DNA from: Prevotella sp.
GTDB taxonomy: Bacteria; Bacteroidota; Bacteroidia; Bacteroidales; Bacteroidaceae
Direction: 5' to 3'
DNA: 64,000 nucleotides
Assembly: GCA_017651265.1 (NCBI GenBank)
Contig: JAGCDO010000029.1
Coordinates: 1 to 64,000, forward strand
Shown piece after piece: positions 35,406-44,051 of the stretch. The position numbers were made by a program, and so were the translations under genes. The notes under the pieces are model-generated. The model was not told where the DNA came from, did not search any database, and worked only from the letters and a program-made list of their open reading frames with translations. Positions within the stretch are counted from its first letter, which is position 1, and every line of letters starts with the position of its first letter.

Positions 35406-37775
35406 ATGAAAAAGATCAGTTTGAAAATGGTAGCTTTGATTGCTACAATGATGATGTGTTTAACAGCCGAGGCTATGACTGAGGATGTAGGTGGACGAGT
35501 AATTAACGAGCAGGGTGAGCCCTTGCCATTTGTAAGTGTGGCCCTGCTTACGGCCGACTCTACTTATATACAAGGTGCAACGAGCGATGTGGATGGATGT
35601 TTCCAGATTAACACAACTGACGCCTGCTGCATTCTGCGATTCTCGTGCATCGGTTACCGTATCAAGTATGTTGACGTAATGGGTTCGGAAATAGGAACCG
35701 TCCAGATGGAGCAAGATCAGACAATGCTGAATGAGATCGTGGTGAAGGGCCAGATGCCTAAAACCAAACTGACAGGCAACTCGATGATTACCACCATTCA
35801 AGGTACCGTCTTAGGCCATTCGGGTACTGCTAAGGAAATGCTGGCCAAGGTACCAGGAATGACGTTGAAGGGCGAAGAACTCGAAGTGCTGGGCAAAGGC
35901 ACACCTGTCGTCTATATCAATGGTCGCAAGATGCAGGATAAGGACGAACTGAAACGACTGCGTTCGGAGGAGATTCAGAGCGTAGAGGTGATTACCAATC
36001 CTGGTGCGCAGTACGATGCAACCATTTCGGCAGTGGTACGTATCAAGACCGTTCGCCGTGAGGGAACTGGTTTCGGCTTCGACTTGATGGCTGCTAACAA
36101 CCAGGATCTGGCGTTTGGCTTCAGTGACCCCAGCACCACACTGAACCTGCGTTATCGCCACAACAACCTGGACCTATTTGGTATGGTGAACTATTGGACG
36201 TGGGATAGTCCTAACGACCTGCATATTACGCAATCTACATTTCTCCAGGCCGATGAAGGTATCAGGAATATTCTTCAGAACAGCCACATGCGTAACGACT
36301 GGCACGGAGAGGGCCTGAACTACAACCTGGGCTTTAACTGGCAGATTAACGACAAGCACTCGTTGGGTGCCAGAGTGGAGCGCCACAACCAGTTTAAAAC
36401 GTATAATGACATGTGGGTGGATACTGAAAACAATCTCACAGGCCGCGACCTTTCGCATCAGGGTGGTCATACACGCTACCCCTATAACTGGCAAGGCAAT
36501 GCCTATTATAACGGTCAGGTGGGTAAACTGAACATCGACCTAAATGTGGATTTCCTGACGGATAAGGAGAATGACGATAACCAGATAAATGTGTATTTGC
36601 CAGAAACCCAGACCATGCAACAGAACTCGCATATATGGTCGCGACTCTGGGCTACCAAACTGGTGCTGAGTTATCCTGTATGGAAAGGACAGTTACAGAC
36701 AGGATCAGAGATGAGTTTTGTAAAGCGTCAGAGCAGTACGTCGATTACCAACTATCCTCTCCCCTCTACTGATATGGATGTAGAGGAGAACAACGTGGCT
36801 GCCTTTGCGGTTTATAATGCCAACTTGGAGAAATATGGAACTGTAAGCGCCGGACTGCGTTACGAGCATGTAGGTTTCGACTATATGGACAACCTGGATG
36901 CCGAGAACAATATAGCGCGCTATCAGGACGAGTTTTTCCCCAATATCACATGGTCAAAGCAGTTTGGAGCCATCCAGACCTCGCTGAGTTATACCATGAA
37001 AACCGTGCGTCCTAACTACAGCGTACTAAGCGACCATATTTACTATATGAACTCGTTTACCCTATCGCAGGGCGACTCGAAACTAAAGAATGCTATCATG
37101 CAGGAGGTGAGCATCAATGCCCGTTGGAAGTGGATCAACCTGTTTGCTGCTTACGAACGTCGCGATAACACCATTACACAGGTACCGATGGCCTATAACA
37201 ACGAGGGTATCATGCTGCTGAAGCAGGCCAATCTACCTGATCCCGTTCGCAATCTGGCCATCTTCCTTTCGGCTAATCCTACTTGGGGCGTATATAGCCC
37301 AAGCTGGACGATTGGCGGACAGAAGTTCTGGAATACGATGACATTCGACGATCCCCGGAGTGCCACAGGAAAGACGGATGTCGTCTTCACCAAGCCCATC
37401 TTCTTCTTCGACCTGAACAACACCTTCCGATTTAAGCACAGCTGGCAGTTGGAGGCCAATGCCAACATCCAGACCAAGGGTGATGTACTGAACTACCGTA
37501 TTCTCTCGCCCTCATACGACATCCGTTTTGTGGTACAGAAGTGCTGGCTGAAGAACGATGCCCTGTGCCTGCGTGCCAGCATCAGCGATGTGTTCCAGCG
37601 TAGCGTACAGGATATGGCTCATGATTGTGGTTTCTTCTATACTGTGCAGAAATCACGAAGCCGTAGCCACCGTTTGGATATCTCTATCCGCTACACCTTC
37701 AACGCCCAGAAGAGCAAGTATAAGGGCACTGGTGCTGGTAAAGCCGAACAGGAGCGTATGAACAACAGCAATTAG
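35406..37775 (+). CDS. Outer-membrane beta-barrel family (TonB-dependent-receptor-like) protein
   Basis: A 789-aa paralogue of the 26811-29201 product: signal peptide (1-20), regulatory-like domain (EDVGGRVINEQGEPLPFVSVALL), plug-like segment (EVLGKGTPVVYINGRKMQD) and barrel. ATG 35406 gives a normal signal peptide; the open frame upstream from 35319 does not. The last 420 bp (37341-37760) recur, about 93% identical by eye, at 41034-41456. It may be controlled by the LytTR regulator at 25054. Confidence 0.83.
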   Translation: MKKISLKMVALIATMMMCLTAEAMTEDVGGRVINEQGEPLPFVSVALLTADSTYIQGATSDVDGCFQINTTDACCILRFSCIGYRIKYVDVMGSEIGTVQMEQDQTMLNEIVVKGQMPKTKLTGNSMITTIQGTVLGHSGTAKEMLAKVPGMTLKGEELEVLGKGTPVVYINGRKMQDKDELKRLRSEEIQSVEVITNPGAQYDATISAVVRIKTVRREGTGFGFDLMAANNQDLAFGFSDPSTTLNLRYRHNNLDLFGMVNYWTWDSPNDLHITQSTFLQADEGIRNILQNSHMRNDWHGEGLNYNLGFNWQINDKHSLGARVERHNQFKTYNDMWVDTENNLTGRDLSHQGGHTRYPYNWQGNAYYNGQVGKLNIDLNVDFLTDKENDDNQINVYLPETQTMQQNSHIWSRLWATKLVLSYPVWKGQLQTGSEMSFVKRQSSTSITNYPLPSTDMDVEENNVAAFAVYNANLEKYGTVSAGLRYEHVGFDYMDNLDAENNIARYQDEFFPNITWSKQFGAIQTSLSYTMKTVRPNYSVLSDHIYYMNSFTLSQGDSKLKNAIMQEVSINARWKWINLFAAYERRDNTITQVPMAYNNEGIMLLKQANLPDPVRNLAIFLSANPTWGVYSPSWTIGGQKFWNTMTFDDPRSATGKTDVVFTKPIFFFDLNNTFRFKHSWQLEANANIQTKGDVLNYRILSPSYDIRFVVQKCWLKNDALCLRASISDVFQRSVQDMAHDCGFFYTVQKSRSRSHRLDISIRYTFNAQKSKYKGTGAGKAEQERMNNSN

Positions 37776-37784
37776 TAATACGAT

Positions 37785-38669
37785 ATGAGAAAGATAGTAA
37801 CAATAGTTTTTGCATTCGTTGTTGCATCATGCTGGGCGCAAGAGCCAACGGACGGAGCAGCGAGAGCTATCCGAGCTCGCTCGGAGATGGCCGAGTCGTG
37901 TCGGACGAAGGCGAAGCCAATAAGCGACAGTACCAGATATGGTGCGTGCATCATGCGAAATGGATCTATTGTTGGTATTAACGAAAACGAGCGTTTTGCG
38001 ATGCATAGTGTGATGAAGTTCCCGCAAGCGTTATACGTTGCCAATTACCTGAGTCGGAAAGGATTGGATCTTGATGACACAATCGTTGTTGATAAAGCAG
38101 ACCTGATGCAAGACACCTGGTCGCCAATGCTAAAGCTATTTGAAGGCAAAAAGGCCTTTTCGTATGCGGAACTGCTGGAATTGTCTCTTGGACAGAGCGA
38201 CAACAATGCCAGCGAACTCCTTTTCAAGTTTTGCGGCAAGCCCCAATCAATAGAGAAATGCATGAGAAAACTTGGATTCCACGATATTCATATCCGCATG
38301 ACAGAGGAACAGATGCACAAGAATCCGGCAAAGGCCATCGAAAACAATTCCACCCCCGCCGAAATAGTTCGTTTGTTCGGGTGGTTTTATCAGCATAAAA
38401 ATGACAACCCATATCTGACGTTCATCTGGAAGGCGATGGTGAACTGCTCAACGGGACTGAAACGAATCCCTGCTGCGATACCCGTAGATGCCCGTATCGT
38501 ACATAAGACAGGTACGGGATTCCCATCATCTAAAGGAGAGCAAGACATGAACGATGCAGGTATCATTTTCATGCCTAATGGAAGCCATGCCATTATCGCC
38601 ATTTTCACCACGCACTCATCATCTGAGACAGTCATAGCAAATATTGCCAGGCAATTGTTAGCACAATAA
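37785..38669 (+). CDS. Class A beta-lactamase, subclass A2-like
   Basis: A 294-aa serine beta-lactamase that hydrolyses penicillins and cephalosporins in the periplasm. Active-site motifs: SVMK (Ser75, Lys78), SDN (138-140), TEEQMHKN with the likely general-base Glu (174 or 175), and KTG (241-243). The layout fits the CfxA/CepA/PER-like A2 group. The signal could be a lipoprotein type (VVASC, Cys16). Residues 22-45 (TDGAARAIRARSEMAESCRTKAKP) are unusually Arg-rich and encoded by a palindrome-rich GC-biased stretch (37848-37918) that does not look like the family's usual first helix. It lies between two copies of a receptor 3' end. Confidence 0.88.
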   Translation: MRKIVTIVFAFVVASCWAQEPTDGAARAIRARSEMAESCRTKAKPISDSTRYGACIMRNGSIVGINENERFAMHSVMKFPQALYVANYLSRKGLDLDDTIVVDKADLMQDTWSPMLKLFEGKKAFSYAELLELSLGQSDNNASELLFKFCGKPQSIEKCMRKLGFHDIHIRMTEEQMHKNPAKAIENNSTPAEIVRLFGWFYQHKNDNPYLTFIWKAMVNCSTGLKRIPAAIPVDARIVHKTGTGFPSSKGEQDMNDAGIIFMPNGSHAIIAIFTTHSSSETVIANIARQLLAQ

Positions 38670-38769
38670 GATATGCATACGTTGACCTAGACGATGATAG
38701 AACAACGGGATAATGTTAAATCCATGTTAATTTCTTCATTTCTCTTGACTCGTCCCTAAGGGCAGGCAT

Positions 38770-38777
38770 TATCTTTG
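38770..38777 (+). promoter_or_regulatory. -7 element of the MerR gene
   Basis: TATCTTTG, 40 bp before the start, with CTTG at 38744-38747 as a -33 candidate at a longer (22-bp) spacing. Confidence 0.45.
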
Positions 38778-38817
38778 CACCTGATTTTGAAACTATCTTC
38801 AGAATCATCGCGCGATT

Positions 38818-39642
38818 ATGAGTTATAAAACGAAGTTAAAGATCGGAGAGTTCTCACAGCTGATGCAGGTAACGGTCAAGACCCTGCGTCACTACGAGCA
38901 GAAAGGACTGCTGACACCTGACGAGGTGGACGAGCGGACAGGTTACCGTTACTATACCGTAGGACAGATGCAGACCTTGCAGACCATCCGCGACTTGCAG
39001 CAACTCGGTTTCTCTTTGGATGAGATCAAGGATTTGTGCCATTCGCATTCATGTACTCCCAGTATCCGCCAACTGACTGAGAAGATTAAGGAAACGGAGG
39101 TAGTATTACGGCAATTGATAGCTCGCCGCAACCGTCTGCTTAAGATGAGGAACGCTCGCAAAGAAATGAAGACAATGGAAAAATTCAGTATTCAAACACT
39201 GCCCGAGATTATCGTGGCAAGTCATCGTGAAATCCTGCCCGACTATGCGGCCATCGGTCCGATGTGCGTCAACACAATCGCCCCTGAGATGCAACGCCTC
39301 GGCTGCAAGTGTCCTTCGCCAGGCTATTGCTTTACGATAGAGCACGACATGGAGTACAAACCTACGAACGCTGACATAGAGTATTGCGAACAGGTAGAGG
39401 AGATGGGGCAGGATAGTGCCATCATCCAGTTCAAGCGCCTGCCCGCCGTGCCAAAAGCACTTTGCATGAAGCACGTCGGCCCCTACGAACGGTTCTACGA
39501 GTCGTTCATCGAGGCCTTCCGCTACATCGACGAACAGGGCTATAAGCCTGTAGGTCAGCACCGCACATGCTACATCGATGGAGTATGGAACCAGAAAGAC
39601 CCAGAGAAATGGCTCTCGGTAATTCAGATACCAATAGAGTAA
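38818..39642 (+). CDS. MerR-family regulator with GyrI-like ligand domain
   Basis: A 274-aa BmrR-like regulator: MerR winged helix (residues 1-75, KIGEFSQLMQVTVKTLRHYEQKGLL), a dimer coiled coil (about 80-118) and a GyrI-like effector domain (about 122-274) that usually binds hydrophobic small molecules. Such proteins twist the promoter spacer to switch on efflux or detoxification genes. The neighbouring DUF3795, GNAT and VOC genes are candidate targets. Confidence 0.87.
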   Translation: MSYKTKLKIGEFSQLMQVTVKTLRHYEQKGLLTPDEVDERTGYRYYTVGQMQTLQTIRDLQQLGFSLDEIKDLCHSHSCTPSIRQLTEKIKETEVVLRQLIARRNRLLKMRNARKEMKTMEKFSIQTLPEIIVASHREILPDYAAIGPMCVNTIAPEMQRLGCKCPSPGYCFTIEHDMEYKPTNADIEYCEQVEEMGQDSAIIQFKRLPAVPKALCMKHVGPYERFYESFIEAFRYIDEQGYKPVGQHRTCYIDGVWNQKDPEKWLSVIQIPIE

Positions 39643-39688
39643 TAATCCGTCCTGGTCGTCCCATATATTGGGGGGCGGTCAGGACAAA

Positions 39689-40081
39689 ATGAGTTACACA
39701 ATGAAAGATGTGACGAACAATTCCCGGCAGATTGCCGCATGTGGTTTATATTGCGGTGCATGCAAAAAGTTTCTCAATGAACAATGTGCAGGATGTCAAC
39801 CCTCAGAGGAAGATAACCCTGGCTTAGGCCAACCCCTTTCCAAGGGGTTTCAAAGGTGTAAAATCCGCAAATGTTGCCAAGAGAAAGGCTTTCACACTTG
39901 CGCCGAGTGCGACAAGGATGTGAAAGAATGTAAGATCCACAACAACTTTGTCGGTAAGATTTTTGCTTTCTTGTTCAATAGTGATAGGACGGCATGTATC
40001 CATTATATACACGAGCATGGTGAAGAAGCCTTTGCTGAGAAGATGGCAAAGGAAAAACAAATGACGATGAAAAGGAAATGA
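39689..40081 (+). CDS. DUF3795 family cysteine-rich protein
   Basis: A 130-aa protein with the DUF3795 cysteine pattern (CGLYCGACKKFLNEQCAGC, CKIRKCCQEKGFHTCAEC), probably metal-binding. Between the cysteine blocks, residues DNPGLGQPLSKGFQR look like an insertion; its DNA contains a perfect 8-bp inverted repeat with a 3-bp loop (39831-39849). ATG 39689 is chosen over an upstream in-frame codon. It overlaps the GNAT gene by 4 bp (ATGA). Confidence 0.78.
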   Translation: MSYTMKDVTNNSRQIAACGLYCGACKKFLNEQCAGCQPSEEDNPGLGQPLSKGFQRCKIRKCCQEKGFHTCAECDKDVKECKIHNNFVGKIFAFLFNSDRTACIHYIHEHGEEAFAEKMAKEKQMTMKRK

Positions 40082-40599
40082 AAATAGAATTAGCAACAAT
40101 ACAAGAATATGAATCCGTCATAGCTTTTTATGACGATGTGACAGCACGTACACCGGAGATGGCGGTTTATGCCCGATGGAGTAAAGGTAAGCACCCGACA
40201 GAAGAAGGCATCAGAGCCTATATTGATGAAGGAAGCATGTATGTTTATAAAGAAGGTGGAGAAATCATTGCGGCTATGGCTGTGACGATGTATCAGGGTG
40301 AGGATTATCACGCGATAAATTGGACACTGAAGGTGCCCGACGAAAAGGTGGCTGTGATTCATATCCTTGCCGTCAGTCCTGACAGCCAAGGCAAAGGCAT
40401 CGGCTCTGAGATGGTTAACGAGGCTATCCGTATGGCAAAAAGTAAAGGCATGCAGACCATTCGTCTTGATGCCCTTGCCTCGAACACACCCGCCCACAAA
40501 CTCTACGAACGTCTCGGCTTCGAGTATTGCGGCCAGCAGCACCTCTACGCTGAGAACACAGGCTGGACGGACTTCTATTTTTTTGAACTTAAACAATGA
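40078..40599 (+). CDS. GNAT family N-acetyltransferase
   Basis: A 173-aa GNAT with a clear acetyl-CoA loop VSPDSQGKGIGSEMV and the end strand LYERLGFEYCGQ. Coupled by ATGA overlaps to DUF3795 before it and the VOC gene after it, so the three are translated together. Substrate unknown; it may modify a toxic compound given the MerR and VOC neighbours. Confidence 0.85.
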   Translation: MKIELATIQEYESVIAFYDDVTARTPEMAVYARWSKGKHPTEEGIRAYIDEGSMYVYKEGGEIIAAMAVTMYQGEDYHAINWTLKVPDEKVAVIHILAVSPDSQGKGIGSEMVNEAIRMAKSKGMQTIRLDALASNTPAHKLYERLGFEYCGQQHLYAENTGWTDFYFFELKQ

Positions 40600-41006
40600 A
40601 TGATATGAAAGAAAGATTCAAATTCAACACCATCGGTCTATTTACTAGCAACAATAAGGCTACTGTTGATTTCTATACAAAAGCTTTTGGTTTTACCACC
40701 GATTGGGATGGCATTCAACCTAACGTGGAGATGATGCTGGGCAACATGCGCATTATCCTCTTCCCGCGTGACGCTTTCGAGCAGATGGTCTCTCGGAAAT
40801 TTCAATATCCCGAGGGGTTCAATGGTACTGTAGAATTGGCATTCGACGTGCCCACCTTCGCTGATGTCGATAAGGAATACCAGCATGCGCTCACGAATGG
40901 TGCCGCCTCCGTTCTTCCTCCCACCACAGAGCCTTGGGGTCAGCGTACTTGTTACGTTGCCGACCCAGATGGAAATCTGATAGAGATAGGGTCGTTTACG
41001 AAATAG
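40596..41006 (+). CDS. VOC (glyoxalase/bleomycin-resistance) family protein
   Basis: A 136-aa single VOC protein: two beta-alpha-beta-beta-beta modules, with ending WGQRTCYVADPDGNLIEIGSF typical of the family (metal ligand Glu in LIEIG). Likely an isomerase, dioxygenase or sequestering protein for a small molecule. Start overlaps the GNAT stop by 4 bp; an ATG three codons in (40605) is an alternative. Confidence 0.83.
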   Translation: MNDMKERFKFNTIGLFTSNNKATVDFYTKAFGFTTDWDGIQPNVEMMLGNMRIILFPRDAFEQMVSRKFQYPEGFNGTVELAFDVPTFADVDKEYQHALTNGAASVLPPTTEPWGQRTCYVADPDGNLIEIGSFTK

Positions 41007-41033
41007 TACATATCGCAGAATGTCATTCGTCAG

Positions 41034-41456
41034 ACATTCGACAATCCTCGTAGCGCCACAGGCAAGACGGATGTGACCTTCACCAAGCCCATCTTCTTCT
41101 TCGACCTGAACAACACCTTCCGCTTTAAGCACAGCTGGCAGTTGGAAGCTAACGCTAACATTCAGACCAAGGGTGATGTACTGAACTACCGTATTCTCTC
41201 GCCTTCATACAACCTTGGTTTTGTGGTACAGAAATGCTGGCTGAAGAACGATGCCCTGTGCCTGCGTGCCAGCATCAGCGATGTGTTCCAGCGTAGCGTA
41301 CAGGATATGGCTCATGATTGTGGCTTCTTCTACACTGTACAGAAAACACGAAGCCGTAACCACCGTTTGGATATCTCTATCCGCTACACCTTCAACGCTC
41401 AGAAGAGCAAATATAAGGGAACAGGTGCAGGGCAGGCAGAGCGTCAGCGAATGTAG
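41034..41456 (+). pseudogene. Duplicated 3' fragment of the receptor gene
   Basis: A 423-bp stretch that copies 37341-37760, including a run of over 80 identical bases, and encodes the last 140 or so residues of the barrel (TFDNPRSATGKTDVTFTKP to the C-terminus). It has no signal peptide or receptor N-terminus, so it cannot make a working barrel. It marks the site of a tandem duplication or a former second receptor gene. Confidence 0.85.
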
Positions 41457-41470
41457 TAAATATACTATTC

Positions 41471-41502
41471 AAGCAAAAAGAAAATCGATTTTCTTTTTGC
41501 TT
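41471..41502 (+). terminator. Perfect 32-bp palindrome, probable terminator
   Basis: A perfect 16-bp inverted repeat (left arm AAGCAAAAAGAAAATC) with a T-rich right arm, 14 bp after the receptor fragment. The -33 element of the vanW-like gene lies in its right arm. Confidence 0.7.
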
Positions 41503-41527
41503 TTTTGCTTGTTTAATCGTACCTTTG
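41496..41527 (+). promoter_or_regulatory. Promoter of the VanW-like gene
   Basis: TTTG (41496-41499), 20-bp spacer, TACCTTTG (41520-41527). It ends only 5 bp before ATG 41533, so the transcript may start at or next to the start codon. Confidence 0.7.
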
Positions 41528-41532
41528 TCCAC

Positions 41533-42366
41533 ATGAAAAGGAAAATGTTCTGCGAGATTTGTCCTTTCACCTATCGCCTGTCGATGGAGAAGGAGATTAT
41601 GAAACGGTGCCTGAAGGACACGTTTCAGCATACGCTTTTCGCCAAAGAGCGTACCGATACTGCTTTGCCCGTTCTGGTTTATCGGCATAACTCCCTGATC
41701 CGCCGCCGACTGGGAAATGTCAACATGCAGCTGCAGGAGAATAAGGCTACGAACCTGGCTCTGGCGGTTAAGCATATCGACGGACTGCTCATTCATCCTG
41801 GCGAGACCTTCTCTGTGTGGAAACAGGTAGGCCGAACTACGAAGAAGAAAGGCTATAAGGAAGGACTCACCATTGCTAAAGGTCAGCCGGCACAGGGTAT
41901 CGGTGGCGGCTTATGCCAACTGTCGAACCTGATTCACTGGATGGTGCTGCATAGCGATCTGACCATCACCGAGCATCATCATCACGACGGACTGGATCTC
42001 TTTCCCGACTTCGGCAGACAGATTCCTTTCGGCACGGGCACGAGTATTTCATACAACTACATTGATTACCGGGTAAAGAACAATACTTCCAATACCTATC
42101 AGTTACGACTGTGGGTGGATGATGAGTATCTGTGTGGTGAGCTGCGGGCAGAAGAAGCACTGCCTCATACCTACCATATTCATGCGGAGAACGAATTCTT
42201 CTCTCGTGAAGGAGAAAATGTCTATCGCAACGGAGAGGTTTATCGCGACACGATAGATCGTGTTACAGGCGAGTGCATCAACCATGAGCTTATTCGTACC
42301 AACCATGCCAAGGTGATGTACGAATGTCCTCCCTCTGTAGTAATCAGGGAACAGGAAGAACAATGA
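41533..42366 (+). CDS. VanW-like family protein
   Basis: A 277-aa VanW-like protein of unknown reaction. Core: PGETFSVWKQVGRTTKKKGYKEGL and the family hallmark GIGGGLCQLSNLIHWMVLHSDL. No signal peptide. Despite the name it does not by itself imply vancomycin resistance. The frame is open further upstream into the receptor fragment, but the promoter fixes the start at 41533 or at the ATG at 41545. A 14-bp gap to the permease gene suggests one operon. Confidence 0.83.
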   Translation: MKRKMFCEICPFTYRLSMEKEIMKRCLKDTFQHTLFAKERTDTALPVLVYRHNSLIRRRLGNVNMQLQENKATNLALAVKHIDGLLIHPGETFSVWKQVGRTTKKKGYKEGLTIAKGQPAQGIGGGLCQLSNLIHWMVLHSDLTITEHHHHDGLDLFPDFGRQIPFGTGTSISYNYIDYRVKNNTSNTYQLRLWVDDEYLCGELRAEEALPHTYHIHAENEFFSREGENVYRNGEVYRDTIDRVTGECINHELIRTNHAKVMYECPPSVVIREQEEQ

Positions 42367-42380
42367 TATGAACGGATGAT

Positions 42381-43601
42381 ATGCAGGAGATTTGGGCGCT
42401 AATCAATCAGATGTCGCCGTATCTGCTTCTGGGATTCGGCTTCGCAGGACTGCTGCACGCTTTTGTGCCGGCAGTGCTCTATCGGCGTTATCTGGGAGGA
42501 AATGATTTCCGGTCGGTATTGTGGGCTGCGATGATTGGTGTACCGCTGCCGCTTTGTTCTTGCGGCGTGATTCCCACGGCCATGTCTTTACGCAAGGAGG
42601 GGGCTTCGAAGGGGGCTACCACCTCGTTTCTGATCGCTACACCGCAAACAGGCGTGGATTCCATTCTTGCCACAGCCTCATTACTTGGTGTTCCCTTTGC
42701 CATCCTCCGACCAGTGGCCGCGCTGGTTACTTCCCTCGTGGGGGGTGAGATGGTGAATATGGCAAACCGCCATCAACCGTCGGAAAACATGACTCAGCAG
42801 ACGGAGCAGCCAACAGAAAAGCTGTCATTCGGTCAACGACTGCTGGTTGCCTTGCGCTATGGCTATGTGGATATGGTGCAGGATATCGGGCGCTGGCTTG
42901 TGATGGGACTCATTATTGCAGCGCTGATTACGGTTCTTGTACCTGATGATTTCTTCCTGCGCTTTGCCGATACACCAATAATCGGGATGCTCTTGATGAT
43001 TGCCATCTCCATACCGATGTATGTATGCGCCACAGGATCTATTCCCATTGCCGTTGCTTTGATGCTCAAGGGAATCACTCCAGGAGCGGCTCTCGTGCTA
43101 CTCATGGCTGGTCCGGCTTGTAACATGGCTTCCATATTGGTCATCCGTAAGGTACTGGGCAAGAGAACCCTATGGCTCTACCTGCTCTCCATCACACTTG
43201 GGGCCATCGTGTTCGGCTTGGGTATCGACTACCTGTTGCCGCGGGAATGGTTTACCTCGCACTTGACGCAATCGCACGCCTGCTGTCATGAGGCGCCTGC
43301 ATTCTTCAATGTCGTATGCAGCATCGTGCTCGGCGCCTTACTTGTGTATGCGCTCATCAAACGCTTGATACCTACTAAAAACAATCATACAATGGAAAAA
43401 AGACTATTCAAAGTGGAGGGCATGATGTGTAATCACTGTCGTGCCAATGTGGAGAAAGCGCTCCAGCAGTTGGAGGGCGTTACCAGCGTTGAAGTTGATC
43501 TTACAGCAGGAACTGCCGCGATAGAAGGTTCAGTGACCGACGAGGAAGTCATCAACTCGATTACCGGAATCGGTTATTCTGCCACCAAGTTGTCGAATTA
43601 A
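42381..43601 (+). CDS. SO_0444-type Cu/Zn efflux permease with C-terminal HMA domain
   Basis: A 406-aa permease with about nine membrane helices and the conserved PLPLCSCGVIPTA segment near residue 55 and GPACNMASILVI later. After a cytoplasmic linker it ends in an HMA domain (from about residue 338, VEGMMCNHCRANVEK). The DNA has an ATG at the HMA start, so a separate HMA product by internal initiation is possible. Predicted to export copper or zinc. Confidence 0.82.
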   Translation: MQEIWALINQMSPYLLLGFGFAGLLHAFVPAVLYRRYLGGNDFRSVLWAAMIGVPLPLCSCGVIPTAMSLRKEGASKGATTSFLIATPQTGVDSILATASLLGVPFAILRPVAALVTSLVGGEMVNMANRHQPSENMTQQTEQPTEKLSFGQRLLVALRYGYVDMVQDIGRWLVMGLIIAALITVLVPDDFFLRFADTPIIGMLLMIAISIPMYVCATGSIPIAVALMLKGITPGAALVLLMAGPACNMASILVIRKVLGKRTLWLYLLSITLGAIVFGLGIDYLLPREWFTSHLTQSHACCHEAPAFFNVVCSIVLGALLVYALIKRLIPTKNNHTMEKRLFKVEGMMCNHCRANVEKALQQLEGVTSVEVDLTAGTAAIEGSVTDEEVINSITGIGYSATKLSN

Positions 43602-43606
43602 GATTA

Positions 43607-43731
43607 TTCCCACGTTGGGAACACTTTATTCCCACGTTGGGAACACTTTATTCCCACGTTGGGAACATTTTATTCCCACGTTGGGAACACTTTATTCCCA
43701 TGCTGGGAACATTTTATTCCCAACGTGGGAA
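43607..43731. repeat. Six TTCCCACGTTGGGAA palindromes at 22-bp spacing
   Basis: Copies start at 43607, 43629, 43651, 43673, 43695 and 43717, exactly 22 bp apart, separated by 7-bp AT-rich spacers (cactttat, cattttat type). The first four are identical, the fifth has two changes, and the sixth is the same element in the opposite orientation. The array begins 5 bp after the permease stop and leads into an AT-rich stretch (43737-43860). Confidence 0.95.
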
Positions 43732-43805
43732 TATTTTTATCGACTTCTGTAAAATTTTGCTACAAATTTACTTCATAAATTTCTACAATTTTGCATCATT
43801 TCGAA

Positions 43806-43929
43806 AGACCTAACATTAAAAAAACTTAGTTGTTTGATTATGAGTAATTTAGCTTCAAAAACAGGTCTTAAAGACCTAACATAAGACCTAACATAAGACC
43901 TAACAAAGACCTAACATGACACCTAACAT
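43806..43929 (+). repeat. Upstream AGACCTAACAT boxes (one single, then five in tandem)
   Basis: A single box at 43806-43816, then five in a row at 43872-43882, 43884-43894, 43896-43906, 43907-43917 and 43919-43929 (period 11-12 bp, the last one degenerate). An overlapping near-palindrome AGGTCTTAAAGACCT is at 43863-43877. The boxes lie upstream of the VapE-like promoter. Mirror copies follow the gene. Confidence 0.93.
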
Positions 43930-43991
43930 TTTGATCTAGTAAAAGTTTTCGGTTTGTTTTACAAAATAATCATCATTTTCCCAGCTAAAAA

Positions 43992-44023
43992 TTTGGAAAT
44001 CGCGCAAAAATTTTGTACCTTTG
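43992..44023 (+). promoter_or_regulatory. Promoter of the VapE-like gene
   Basis: TTTG (43992-43995), 20-bp spacer, TACCTTTG (44016-44023), 62 bp after the last CCTAACAT box and 28 bp before ATG 44052. Confidence 0.8.
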
Positions 44024-44051
44024 CACTGCGAAATTTGAAAGGCTCGACGCT

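Noticed and set aside
41073-41456. A free-standing 127-aa protein gene
   Set aside because: It is the copied end of the receptor gene, without signal peptide or start context.
43607-43731. Possible CRISPR array
   Set aside because: The repeated part is a 15-bp palindrome and the spacers are 7 bp and nearly identical; no cas genes.
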